From NCBI GenBank assembly GCA_945860295.1, contig CAMAQH010000005.1:62001-126000 (forward strand): DNA of 64,000 nucleotides, in the 5' to 3' direction. Under the pieces are notes generated by a model. That model saw nothing but the letters and a program-made list of their open reading frames with translations, was not told the DNA's origin and did not search any database. Below are positions 19,250 through 28,285 of the stretch, piece by piece. The stretch is from Prosthecobacter debontii (lineage in GTDB: Bacteria; Verrucomicrobiota; Verrucomicrobiia; Verrucomicrobiales; Verrucomicrobiaceae). Within the stretch, counting starts at the first letter, position 1. The number at the start of each line of letters is the position of its first letter. A program made the translations under genes and the position numbers.

Positions 19250-19512
19250 CAGTTATAATACTGGACATGAAGAGAGATTTACCAAGCGCAACTTTTACGC
19301 GATTGCGAACTGGCATCATGAGTGAGGCAGCCAAATCGTCGCTTCATCTGGAGGCAGTCTCGGGAATAGCATCTCTCGTGGCTTTCCCTTCTTGACGCTC
19401 TCTTGGCGCATCCCCATGATGACTAAACATGACGTCACGCTAGTTGTTTGATCTTCACGCCAGTCACTAAACTTAAACACCGCTCGACTCTCCTTCACTT
19501 TCACTTCCACCT
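19250..19512. other. Divergent intergenic region, no gene supported
   Basis: This 263-bp gap lies between the divergent TerC and ABC ATPase genes. A minus-strand 64-codon open frame (19316-19510) is present, but its product has no recognisable motif or good start context. Promoters for both genes must lie here; none is clear by eye. Confidence 0.4.
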
Positions 19513-20592
19513 ATGGTTTCTATCTTCATCCGACATCTCACGAAGCGCTTTGGACAGCAGACAATGCTGGATGATGTGAGCCTTGAGATCGGCGTCGGTG
19601 AGCTATTTTTCCTTCTGGGTCCGAGTGGTTGCGGAAAAACGACCCTACTGCGCCACATCGCAGGGTTTTACCAGGCTGATACAGGAAGTATTTTCTTTGG
19701 CGAAAAAGATGTGACCCACTTGCCCGCACACAAACGCGAGACTGGCATGATGTTCCAAAGTTATGCCTTATGGCCGCACATGAATGTGGCCCAAAATGTA
19801 GCCTTTGGGCTGGAAGAGCGGAATCGACTCAGGCCAGAGATTGAGCAGCGAGTCGAGCAGGCTTTGGAACTGGTAAAGCTAGGAGGTTTGGGCACGCGAC
19901 GCATTTCTCAACTGTCAGGAGGCCAACAACAGCGTGTGGCTCTGGCTCGTGCGCTGGTGATCAGGCCGCGCTGCCTGCTCCTGGATGAACCCCTGTCAAA
20001 TTTGGACGCAAAGCTCCGCCATGAAATGCGCTCGGAGATCCGGCGCATCTGCAAGCAATTTGGACTCACCGGCATCTACGTCACCCACGACCGCGATGAG
20101 GCGCTCAGCATGGCGGACCGACTTGCGGTGATGGAAGCTGGGCGACTAGCTCAGGTGGGCACTCCACAGGAGGTCTATCGGAATCCCGCATCTCGGATGG
20201 TAGCAGAGTTCATCGGCGAAACCAATTTGATCGATGCGAAAGTCTTGAACCAAAGTGCCGCGGCCGACTTTTTTGATGTGCAGACAGCTTTCGGAATTCT
20301 GCGCGCACGGGTCAACCAGTTTAATTGGCAACCTGAATCTGGCACGCAAGTAATTCTCTCGATTCGGCCAGAAGCGCTCACTTTTAGCCATGTGCTGGAC
20401 TCTCCAAATTGCTTCACCGGTCACGTCGTGAACACGATCTATCTTGGTTCGACGGCTCAGTATGAGCTCCAATTGAAAGACGGGCCGTTAATGAAAGTGT
20501 GTGAGATGAATCCGACCACGATCAGAAAGCCATCAACCGAAGAGACGCGGTTGATGGCGGCCCCGGCAGATGTGGTGATGTTACCACGCTGA
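19513..20592 (+). CDS. ABC transporter ATPase with TOBE domain (PotA/UgpC/FbpC type), orphan
   Basis: A 359-residue importer-type ATPase. Walker A is GPSGCGKTTLL (about 36-46), the Q-loop is in MMFQSYALWPH, the signature is LSGGQQQR, Walker B is CLLLDEPLSNLD and the switch His is in YVTHDRDEAL. A TOBE-like domain fills about residues 235-350. This layout belongs to sugar, polyamine or Fe3+ importers. No permease or binding protein is nearby, so it may serve several permeases encoded elsewhere. Its stop is 2 bp from that of the convergent regulator gene. Confidence 0.93.
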   Translation: MVSIFIRHLTKRFGQQTMLDDVSLEIGVGELFFLLGPSGCGKTTLLRHIAGFYQADTGSIFFGEKDVTHLPAHKRETGMMFQSYALWPHMNVAQNVAFGLEERNRLRPEIEQRVEQALELVKLGGLGTRRISQLSGGQQQRVALARALVIRPRCLLLDEPLSNLDAKLRHEMRSEIRRICKQFGLTGIYVTHDRDEALSMADRLAVMEAGRLAQVGTPQEVYRNPASRMVAEFIGETNLIDAKVLNQSAAADFFDVQTAFGILRARVNQFNWQPESGTQVILSIRPEALTFSHVLDSPNCFTGHVVNTIYLGSTAQYELQLKDGPLMKVCEMNPTTIRKPSTEETRLMAAPADVVMLPR

Positions 20593-20594
20593 AT

Positions 20595-21962
20595 TTAAGC
20601 CGTCGTCTTGCGCTCCTGATTAAACCCCATCTTGCGGTAGAGCGTGGCGATACTGACGCCGAGCATGGAGGCCGTCTTTTCGCGTGACCCGTTGTTATAC
20701 TTGAGTGTTTCCTGGATAAAAGCTCGCTCTTGGCCAGTGATGAAATTGTCCAGCGTGGAGCCGATGGGAAGCTGAGTGGTTCCACCGACAGAAGCCGTAG
20801 TTGGCACTTCAATCTGTTGGCTAACTTTGGTTGGCAGATCCACTGGGCGAATACGATCTCCCTCAGCAAAGGCGCAGGCACGCTCAATAGCATTACGTAG
20901 TTCCGAAATATTGCCGGGCCACGGATATTTCTCCAAAAATTCGAGGGAATAAGAATCGATGCCCTTGACCTTAGAGTCGGTGCGCTCAGCCAGTTCTTTG
21001 AGGAAATGATCGACGAGAGGTTTGATGTCTTCGCGGCGTTGACGCAGAGGAGGGATCTTCAAGGGGACGACCGAAAGCTTGTAGTAGAGATCTTCTCGGA
21101 AACTGCCTTTTTTGGATGCCTCCTCCAGACAAATGGTGGTGCTCACAACAAGCCGAAAATCGGTGCCACTGGTGTTCCAAGCACTGCGACGCGCCTGAGC
21201 CGCATCCATGAAAGTATTGAGCTGAGCTTGAATACGCAGGGGTAGAACATGAATCTCGGCAAGATGGACCGTCCCTCCATTGGCACGACTGAAAACACCC
21301 CCTTGACCGCCTGTGTGACCGAAGAGTTCGGCTTCAAGCGTGTCCTCAGGCATGGCGCTACACTGGAGCTCTTTGTAGGGGGCACTACTGCGGCGACTGG
21401 CCTCGTGTAAAGCTCGAGCGACTATATGCTTGCCCACACCAAATTCTCCTTCAAGGAGCAGCGGACTATCATTATCAGAGACACGGCGCACGATCTCGAA
21501 GATGCGCTGGATGGCCTCACTGTGGCCGATGAGTTTAGAAGATGCGCTAGGGCGAATGGATGGCACGGCTGCAGGCGCGACCGATTCGGCTGAGCTTGGA
21601 TTGTTTCGAGCCAATCCTTGATTCACCGTTTTGATGAGGTCACCGAGATCGAAAGGCTTGGTCAGGTAATCAAAAGCCCCGAGTCGCATGGCCTCAACTG
21701 CGGTTTCGACACTGCCGTGGCCAGTAACCATGATGACAGCAGTATTGGGAAATTGCTGCCGGCACATACTGACTAGGTCAAGGCCGTTAACGTCGCCAAT
21801 TCGTAAGTCCACGATCACAAGATCAGGTGCCTGGCTTCGAATGGCTGCCATGCCCTCGATACCGGTTGTGTAGCCAAAAACCGTGTGTCCGGCTGCTCGG
21901 CAAAGCTTGCTCATGAGCTCCAGAATTGCAGCCTCGTCATCTATGATTACCAGTTTAGCCAT
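20595..21962 (-). CDS. NtrC-like response regulator with degenerate AAA+ domain
   Basis: A 455-residue regulator: receiver domain with D8, D9, phospho-acceptor D52 and K102; AAA+ domain about 140-370; and a Fis-type helix-turn-helix at the end (ASMLGVSIATLYRKM). In the AAA+ part, Walker A is GEFGVGKH (172-179). ELFGH (212-216) is followed by TGGQGGVFSRANGG, so the GAFTGA loop that contacts sigma-54 is absent and the segment is shortened. Walker B reads VHLAEI, with Ala for the usual Asp. The arginine-rich LRQRREDI region is kept. It probably regulates by DNA binding without sigma-54 activation; this is inference from missing residues. It lies just downstream of the polysaccharide locus. Confidence 0.9.
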   Translation of the reverse strand: MAKLVIIDDEAAILELMSKLCRAAGHTVFGYTTGIEGMAAIRSQAPDLVIVDLRIGDVNGLDLVSMCRQQFPNTAVIMVTGHGSVETAVEAMRLGAFDYLTKPFDLGDLIKTVNQGLARNNPSSAESVAPAAVPSIRPSASSKLIGHSEAIQRIFEIVRRVSDNDSPLLLEGEFGVGKHIVARALHEASRRSSAPYKELQCSAMPEDTLEAELFGHTGGQGGVFSRANGGTVHLAEIHVLPLRIQAQLNTFMDAAQARRSAWNTSGTDFRLVVSTTICLEEASKKGSFREDLYYKLSVVPLKIPPLRQRREDIKPLVDHFLKELAERTDSKVKGIDSYSLEFLEKYPWPGNISELRNAIERACAFAEGDRIRPVDLPTKVSQQIEVPTTASVGGTTQLPIGSTLDNFITGQERAFIQETLKYNNGSREKTASMLGVSIATLYRKMGFNQERKTTA

Positions 21963-22122
21963 AAATTTTTAAAATGTGAGAGTCAAATCTGACTATCAAA
22001 TACGCTAAAGTGAATGCCCTCTGAGTCAACGAGGTTCTTAATCCTCCCTAAAGCAGTGAGCCAGCAGCTGGGCTTGGGCAGTGATTACAGGCTTTTTCCT
22101 TAGCGAAAATGTCGCAACGATT

Positions 22123-24726
22123 TTAAAACTCGGAACCAGGCCTTCTCGGCGGTGGGGCTTTGGGGCGCTTGAGGCCATCATCTGCCTGAAGGTCTTTGTA
22201 CATGGCCGAAGTCTCGACTGGGGCAGCATTGATAATCTGAAGCATGAGATCCCAAGCTCCGCGAGTATCTCCAGACGCAGCAAGGACGGAGGCCATTTCA
22301 CGTTTGAGAAAATCTGGTGCCAAGGGTATTCGCATCACTTTTTCCAAGGTTTGACGGGCGGTTTTGATGTCTCCGCTGGAGCGCTGCGCGTAATAAAGCT
22401 CGATCCCCGGTAGAATATCTAAAGGGTTAAGAAGGTGGGTTCGTTCAAGCCTAGGAATGTCAGAGGCTGATAGGGTGGTGGAACGTACAGCAGGCAAGAT
22501 GTGCAAAGCGGCTAGACGAAAAGCTGGCTCGAACTTTCCAGCCTGAGCCAAATCTGAGGCAATCAGACGCCAAGCGATGTTACTCAAGCGAGAAGATTTC
22601 TTTACATAATTAAGCAGTTCCGTTTTTTCGCCTCTTCGCTGCCAGGCCTCGACAAGAAAAAGAACCTGATTCTCCGTTAAATCATCAAGACCGGGATGTT
22701 CAGCGAGGAATTCTTTAAAAATGGTCGGCCAATGCGGCGACTGCGTGAATTGATTTAAACAGAAAAGTTGCATAGGCAGTTGGTCAGCTAGCCTCCAAAT
22801 TGACAAGTGATGTTCTGGATAAGCCGCGAAGTTCCCGAGCATGCCCGAATACTGAGCGAACATGGCCCAACTTCCATCAGCACTGTAGCGGCGTAAAGCC
22901 TCCCGCCATGGTATCAGCGCCATTCCCGGATCGAAGTGCAACCAGTAAAGTCCCTCGTCGATGCACATTGGTCCGTAGCTTGTTTCCACAGCACGCGCTC
23001 TACCATAGTCGAGAAGCGCATATTCTGTGCTGTGACGCATATTGAGGTGGAGCTGCGCCCGCAGAACATAAGGGCGGAAATCGAGCGGAGTGAGATCGAT
23101 TGCGCGACTGATCAGCGCCATCGCTTCCGCACGATTACCGCGCCCAGCTTCAACAACTGCTTTGTCATTGAGGAAGGGAGCCGTAGCCGCAAGCCCCCGA
23201 TCTGTCAGACCAATGCCGATCGCTAGAGTAGCAAAACCAATTATCGCGATCAGCAGACCCGCAATGCGGAAAAGCCAAGTTTCCAGTGGCCCAGTCAAAG
23301 CTCCCAAATAGCGAGGACGAACGGCCATTGAGGCTACGAAAGCAATAGTCAAAAAATAGCTCAGGCCATGCAGGGGCACATCAAAGAATGCATGCACAAG
23401 AGGTAGGCTTGCAGCGATAGCAAAGGCCTTTCGTATCCTTCTACCTGAGCGGCTATCAAGGCTTTTCTTTCGTCGTTGCGAAAACCAGGGGCCCGTGCTG
23501 CTCCAAAGCCAAAAAACAAGCAGCAGACAAGGGACTAGAGTAAGCATACCGCCTTCAAAGAGCAGCCAAAGAACATCACTCTCTGGGTGAAGCGGGCGAG
23601 CATTCGGGTACGGCTTAGAACTCACCAAGGGAAATATCTTTTCAAAAAGACCAAGCCCCCGCCCAATCCACGGAGCATTGACAACAGCTGTCAGAGTCTC
23701 CTCGGCCAGCCACCAGCGCAAATCACGGCCGATGGATTCTGAAATGGGCTGAGCTTTCAGCCTTTCACCTAAATGTGCGCCAGAGACAAGCACGACTGAA
23801 GCCACCGTAAGAATCACTGCCGTGCTGACCAATGTCTTGCGGAGAAACCCTTTTCTCATAGCGGCCGTGGCAAGCCAAAGTAGAATACCAATAAAGAAAA
23901 GAATCAGACCCGCGCGGGACGTATTCAACATGATGCAAACGAGCATCAACACAACACCCGGCACGAGGACGAGCCACCAACGCGATCGTTTGCGAAAAGC
24001 GTCATAGGCCGCAGCCGCGCAGAGCACACTCGAGAAGGCGAAAAAACTGGAAGTGTGATTACGATTTGAAAAGGGTCCCAGGCCAGTGGTCAATCCATCC
24101 ACCAGACTGCGCGGCCACCATGGAACTGACATCACATGCCAAAATTCCATTAGCGATACAATGGCGATGAACATAGCCGCTAGCGCCAAGATACGCAGGG
24201 CCATTCGGCGTCCACCGTCACTGAAGTTTTGGCCAAGGCAGGACCAAAACCAAACCACACAGGCAAGCATGACGAACCATGACTCTAAAGTTGTCCATAT
24301 TTCCGGTGAAATGCTGTTAGACAGAGGCAGCGACCATTCGGTAACTAACCTTATTCGCCACGCCTCCAGAGATCCAAACCACTTTGCTGGCAACAGTCCT
24401 ACACCTGGCGCTAGAGCCAGCCAGATGAGCGCCAACGCGGGCACTCGGCGAAGATTAAAATGCGGGGGTGCCAGGGAAATCGTCACCCCCATGAGCACTA
24501 GAACCATGCCCTGTGACCAAGTAGCACGAGCCGCAGCGAATAAAATCGCCAAAACTGTTGTTATCCCATAGAGCCAGGCGCGCACATGCCATCGGCTCCC
24601 ATTCTCATCAGACGCAGATTCCTCACTGGAGTCGTTGTCCTCATCATTTATCTCTGAGGGCATGGCCACGGAGGCGCCTTGCAAAATCGTCTCCTCAGAG
24701 CCGATATGATTCATTGCTGGCTTCAT
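22123..24726 (-). CDS. O-antigen ligase/polymerase (Wzy_C) with TPR-like C-terminus
   Basis: An 867-residue membrane protein. After a polar, acid-rich N-terminus (about 50 residues) there are roughly ten hydrophobic helices to about residue 500. The ligase/polymerase signature region has GPFSNRNHTSSFFAF and LNTSRAGLILF. The C-terminal 350 residues are soluble and helical with TPR-like repeats (for example FRPYVLRAQLHLNMR). Such proteins join or polymerise lipid-linked glycans in the periplasm. It is the last gene of the polysaccharide locus; its ATG overlaps the stop of the WecA-like gene by 4 bp. Confidence 0.87.
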   Translation of the reverse strand: MKPAMNHIGSEETILQGASVAMPSEINDEDNDSSEESASDENGSRWHVRAWLYGITTVLAILFAAARATWSQGMVLVLMGVTISLAPPHFNLRRVPALALIWLALAPGVGLLPAKWFGSLEAWRIRLVTEWSLPLSNSISPEIWTTLESWFVMLACVVWFWSCLGQNFSDGGRRMALRILALAAMFIAIVSLMEFWHVMSVPWWPRSLVDGLTTGLGPFSNRNHTSSFFAFSSVLCAAAAYDAFRKRSRWWLVLVPGVVLMLVCIMLNTSRAGLILFFIGILLWLATAAMRKGFLRKTLVSTAVILTVASVVLVSGAHLGERLKAQPISESIGRDLRWWLAEETLTAVVNAPWIGRGLGLFEKIFPLVSSKPYPNARPLHPESDVLWLLFEGGMLTLVPCLLLVFWLWSSTGPWFSQRRKKSLDSRSGRRIRKAFAIAASLPLVHAFFDVPLHGLSYFLTIAFVASMAVRPRYLGALTGPLETWLFRIAGLLIAIIGFATLAIGIGLTDRGLAATAPFLNDKAVVEAGRGNRAEAMALISRAIDLTPLDFRPYVLRAQLHLNMRHSTEYALLDYGRARAVETSYGPMCIDEGLYWLHFDPGMALIPWREALRRYSADGSWAMFAQYSGMLGNFAAYPEHHLSIWRLADQLPMQLFCLNQFTQSPHWPTIFKEFLAEHPGLDDLTENQVLFLVEAWQRRGEKTELLNYVKKSSRLSNIAWRLIASDLAQAGKFEPAFRLAALHILPAVRSTTLSASDIPRLERTHLLNPLDILPGIELYYAQRSSGDIKTARQTLEKVMRIPLAPDFLKREMASVLAASGDTRGAWDLMLQIINAAPVETSAMYKDLQADDGLKRPKAPPPRRPGSEF

Positions 24727-26213
24727 GGGGCGACTAGAACGGAAGTCGGGGTGATCATGTCGGTGCTTCTTTCAGCCTCATGATTGGGGATAACGCAGTC
24801 AGGCAGCGCACCCCAACGTTCCAGACAACGTTCCAAAAGGCTGGAAAAAGCGTCCGCGCGATTGAACCAATCAGATTGTAATCCATCATCAATTGGGCAG
24901 TGAAACACGCACTTCACTCCTTCTTTCATGGGTATCATCACCGGTTGCGTCTGCGGGGAGGGACTGTCTTTGAATCCAATCCAGCGAAAGCGATGCTTAA
25001 TTAATTCTGTAAAATCCAGAAGGCTCGTACATTTCTCGATGTCAAATTCCAGCACTCGCGCGTGAGCACGAATATGTTCCAGTCTGCGGCGGCGCGCTAG
25101 AGCTTCGTTCATCTGCTCACGCAGCTTGGACCAACTACGGATGTACCCAAGATATCGGGCTGCTCCTATTGCCATCAAGAAGAGAACTGCGCCAGCAATC
25201 GGCAAAGCGACTCCCTTTGTGAGCAAGATGCTGATGCCCACAAGACTGAGAACTGCGCAGACTGAATACATCGCCAAGAGCGCCCGCCCCTTACTGTAGC
25301 CCAACAAAATCAGCCGGTGATGAATGTGCTCCGCGTCAGCGCTAAAGATCGACACTCCGCGAATGCCACGCCTTAAAATGGCAAAGACCGTGTCGAGGAT
25401 CGGCACACCAAGTGCGATCACAATAACCAACAGCGCCGCGATGATGGAGCCTTTATTTGAACTTTTCAGTGAAACGGAGGCGACAAAGAAACCGATCAAG
25501 TAAGCCCCGCCATCACCAAGGAAGATTTTAGCAGGTGGAAAGTTAAAGAATAGAAAGCCAGTCAGAGCACCTGCCATCAAGGTGGAAATAAGCATCACCT
25601 CAGGTTGGCCGGAAACATATCCGATAAAGCCCAGAGTCAGAGACAGGAAAAGACCAAACCCACCGGCCAAACCATCCATCCCATCGATTAGGTTGATGAT
25701 ATTCGGGATAGCGATCAACCACATCAAGGTCACCGGCAGACTCCACCAACCGAGATCCACACCACCCGTGCCAAAGGGGTTGCTCAGCACATCGATTGAA
25801 AGCCCCATTGAATACAAGATCAGAGCTACCCCTATCTGCCCGATCAGCTTCACGCGCGCACCCAGAGCCTTCAGATCATCAAAAAATCCCACACTAAACA
25901 TTAGTGCATTGCAGAGCAGAATCGGGGCCCACTCCATCCAGCACATGCGCCCCATCATCAGCATCACCAAGACGCCAAGGATCAAGACGACAAAGATGGT
26001 CAGCCCCCCCAGCCGTGAAATGGGCCTGTCGTGTTGTTTGCGCCGCCCATCTGGGGAATCCATCCCGATGTTGCTATTACTGCGCACAATCAAAAGCGTT
26101 CCTACCAGGCTGATAAAGACTGCAACTGCAAAGTAAATGAACATCTCCAAAGTCTGGGGCATGGAGGGGGCTGGCGGGCCCATCATGGCATCCTCTATGG
26201 TGGCAGCATTCAT
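24723..26213 (-). CDS. WecA/MraY-type undecaprenyl-phosphate sugar-1-phosphate transferase
   Basis: A 496-residue polytopic enzyme that starts glycan assembly by moving a sugar-1-phosphate, probably GlcNAc-1-P, onto undecaprenyl phosphate. Family motifs are RLGG (67-70), GFFDDLKALGAR with D112/D113, NLIDGMDGLAGG (174-185), FLGDGGAYLIGF and the cytoplasmic HIHHRL. After the membrane core there is a soluble tail of about 130 residues that is not part of the minimal enzyme. It would supply the lipid-linked primer for the many glycosyltransferases upstream. Confidence 0.93.
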   Translation of the reverse strand: MNAATIEDAMMGPPAPSMPQTLEMFIYFAVAVFISLVGTLLIVRSNSNIGMDSPDGRRKQHDRPISRLGGLTIFVVLILGVLVMLMMGRMCWMEWAPILLCNALMFSVGFFDDLKALGARVKLIGQIGVALILYSMGLSIDVLSNPFGTGGVDLGWWSLPVTLMWLIAIPNIINLIDGMDGLAGGFGLFLSLTLGFIGYVSGQPEVMLISTLMAGALTGFLFFNFPPAKIFLGDGGAYLIGFFVASVSLKSSNKGSIIAALLVIVIALGVPILDTVFAILRRGIRGVSIFSADAEHIHHRLILLGYSKGRALLAMYSVCAVLSLVGISILLTKGVALPIAGAVLFLMAIGAARYLGYIRSWSKLREQMNEALARRRRLEHIRAHARVLEFDIEKCTSLLDFTELIKHRFRWIGFKDSPSPQTQPVMIPMKEGVKCVFHCPIDDGLQSDWFNRADAFSSLLERCLERWGALPDCVIPNHEAERSTDMITPTSVLVAP

Positions 26214-26228
26214 AAAAATTTATGGAGA

Positions 26229-27452
26229 TTAGCAGGGAGTTACGCGCCCCGCTGCCGCTATCACCTCGATCATTCGCGCGCGCAAGCGCGTCTGCGAAAA
26301 CTCTGCTGCAAGTGCACGACTCGCCTTAGAAGGTGGTAGTGGGCCTGAAGATGCAGCCTCAGACAGTTCTTTAATTAACCCATCCAGATCCCCATACCTG
26401 GAACGGCGTGCATAGCGCGGATCTGGCAAGCGCGAAGCAAGGTCAGTGAGATGACTTTCCTCTGGGCCCAGAGCCAGAAAAGGCAGGCCAAGTGCGAGGA
26501 TATTATAGATTTTACACGGGTGAACGATGCCCACAAAAGGTGCCCCCATGACCACAAGATGCAGATCCGCGCTGGAAAGAGATGCGGAAAGCTCCGTGAG
26601 AGGCTGGTAGGGCAAACAGGTGATGTTGTTCAGACCACGTTTCGTAGCGAAGGCTTTCACCTTTGCAAACTCACTTCCGCCGCCCACGAATAGAAAAGCC
26701 AACCGTTCATCAGCAGCTAGCCGCTCCGCTGCTAAGAGCACCGTGTCTAGAGGGTGACAGGGACTGTGATTACCAGAATACATGACGACAAATTTACGGG
26801 TCAACCCGTGACTGGCCCGGAAAGCATCCCGACCCGCGGCATCCCACCGCACCGCATCATCATGAGACCAAGGCGCATCCACATGAATCACCTTTTCAGA
26901 GATCCCCTTGTCCATGAGTCTCCGCGCCATGAAGCGGTCCAGCGCCACGATGCGTGAAGCACGATGAAAACTCCAACTTTGCAGCGAACTGAGCACACGC
27001 TCCATCAGACCTCCAGCCTTGAGCCATCCTGCCGCCACCGCCTCATCAGGATTCAAATCCATAACCCAGGGCACCACCGCCCCGCCTTTCAGCAGAGCCA
27101 CAATTGTTCCAAGAGTAGAAATTAGCGGGGGTGAAGTCAGGCACACCGCCACATCCGCGCGGGGCAGACGAAAAAGGATAAAAGTGGCATTGATCCAAAA
27201 GACCGCGAAGTCCACAAAGCGCCGCCATTTGGCTTTCTTGCCCAACTTAGTCGTCCAAATACGGTGAATTTCAATTCCTTGCCAAGTCTCTCGAAAAGGG
27301 TAGCGACTCTGCGGATTTTCATAACCTCTTGAAGACGCGACCACCGTTACTTGATGACCAGCCGAATGCAGTCCCAAGGCGAGGTCTGTAAGATGCTGCG
27401 CCGTGGCCACATGATCAGGATAAAAGCACTGATTGAGCAACAAAATCTTCAT
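26229..27452 (-). CDS. GT4 glycosyltransferase (WbuB-like)
   Basis: A 407-residue GT-B enzyme. The N-terminus MKILLLNQCFYPDHVATAQ and the VVPWVMDLNPDEAVA segment resemble the WbuB group, which adds the second sugar to lipid-linked GlcNAc. The C-terminal domain has VMYSGNHSP and the sugar-nucleotide region KIYNILALGLPFLALG. ATG at 27452 overlaps the TGA of the GT2 gene (TGATG), preferred to a TTG one codon earlier. Its place next to the WecA-like gene fits an early step. Confidence 0.9.
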   Translation of the reverse strand: MKILLLNQCFYPDHVATAQHLTDLALGLHSAGHQVTVVASSRGYENPQSRYPFRETWQGIEIHRIWTTKLGKKAKWRRFVDFAVFWINATFILFRLPRADVAVCLTSPPLISTLGTIVALLKGGAVVPWVMDLNPDEAVAAGWLKAGGLMERVLSSLQSWSFHRASRIVALDRFMARRLMDKGISEKVIHVDAPWSHDDAVRWDAAGRDAFRASHGLTRKFVVMYSGNHSPCHPLDTVLLAAERLAADERLAFLFVGGGSEFAKVKAFATKRGLNNITCLPYQPLTELSASLSSADLHLVVMGAPFVGIVHPCKIYNILALGLPFLALGPEESHLTDLASRLPDPRYARRSRYGDLDGLIKELSEAASSGPLPPSKASRALAAEFSQTRLRARMIEVIAAAGRVTPC

Positions 27453-28219
27453 CAATTAGTAGATTTAAACTTAGTTCGGCACGCGCGGATATGCATCACA
27501 TCACGAGCCATCAGCCAAGAGTCGCGCATCAGTCGCACCGTCCCGCCTTGCATCTCCTTCCAGTCAATCGGCACCTCGTCGATGCGGCAGCCAGAATCCA
27601 GAAGCGCCACCATCAGATCGACATCAAAAGCGAAACCATGAATGCTCAGTCGATCCTTGATTTGTTCATAAGCTCTGCGCGGGATGATCTTCAGACCGCA
27701 CTGAGAATCATAGACTGGGATGTCCAGAATCTCTGAAACCAAAGTCGCATAGATTCGCCCCAGAAGATGTCTCTTAAACAGTCGCTCCACCCGCCGTCCC
27801 AGCATCTTCACACGAGAGGCAAACAACGCATTCGTGTCATTGGACATTCGATCCCGCGTTACGCGATCATGCGTCATACTGATCAATCGCGCTACTTCAG
27901 CTGCAGAACACGAACCATCCGCATCCACAAACGCCAACCAGTCCGCACCACCGTGCTCAGCCCAGCCTGCATACACCGCGCCTCCCTTACCGAGATTCTT
28001 CGAAAGCACTTTCAGTGATAATAGGCATGAATGGCTAGATCGCAGCCTGTCGATAATGTCTCCCATGCGCTGAGCCTCATCAGCACCAGAACCGTCATCC
28101 ACGACCTGCACACGCACACCACCCAAGTTCTGCACAGCCAAGCATAGCTCCGGCAAAAAGCCACCGATGCGCCCACTCTCGCGGAAGCACGGCACAACCA
28201 AGTGAAACTGATTATTCAT
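27452..28219 (-). CDS. GT2 glycosyltransferase, dolichyl-phosphate mannosyltransferase-like
   Basis: A 255-residue GT-A enzyme with HLVVPCFRESGRIGGFLPEL at the start, VVDDGSGADEA, and a DxD in LAFVDADGSCSAAEV. SQCGLKIIPRRAYEQI is characteristic of the polyprenyl-phosphate sugar synthase branch (DPM1/GtrB-like), so the acceptor may be undecaprenyl phosphate. No clear membrane helix is seen. The stop overlaps the next gene's start. Confidence 0.9.
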   Translation of the reverse strand: MNNQFHLVVPCFRESGRIGGFLPELCLAVQNLGGVRVQVVDDGSGADEAQRMGDIIDRLRSSHSCLLSLKVLSKNLGKGGAVYAGWAEHGGADWLAFVDADGSCSAAEVARLISMTHDRVTRDRMSNDTNALFASRVKMLGRRVERLFKRHLLGRIYATLVSEILDIPVYDSQCGLKIIPRRAYEQIKDRLSIHGFAFDVDLMVALLDSGCRIDEVPIDWKEMQGGTVRLMRDSWLMARDVMHIRACRTKFKSTN

Positions 28220-28285
28220 TCCTCATGTTCTTTCAATCAATGTGAGTTGAAGAGAAATTCTCGACACAAAGAAACTGCACGCAGA

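Noticed and set aside
19316-19510. Minus-strand 64-codon frame between TerC and the ABC ATPase
   Set aside because: No recognisable motif, no supporting start signal and no sign of conservation can be seen; left as intergenic.
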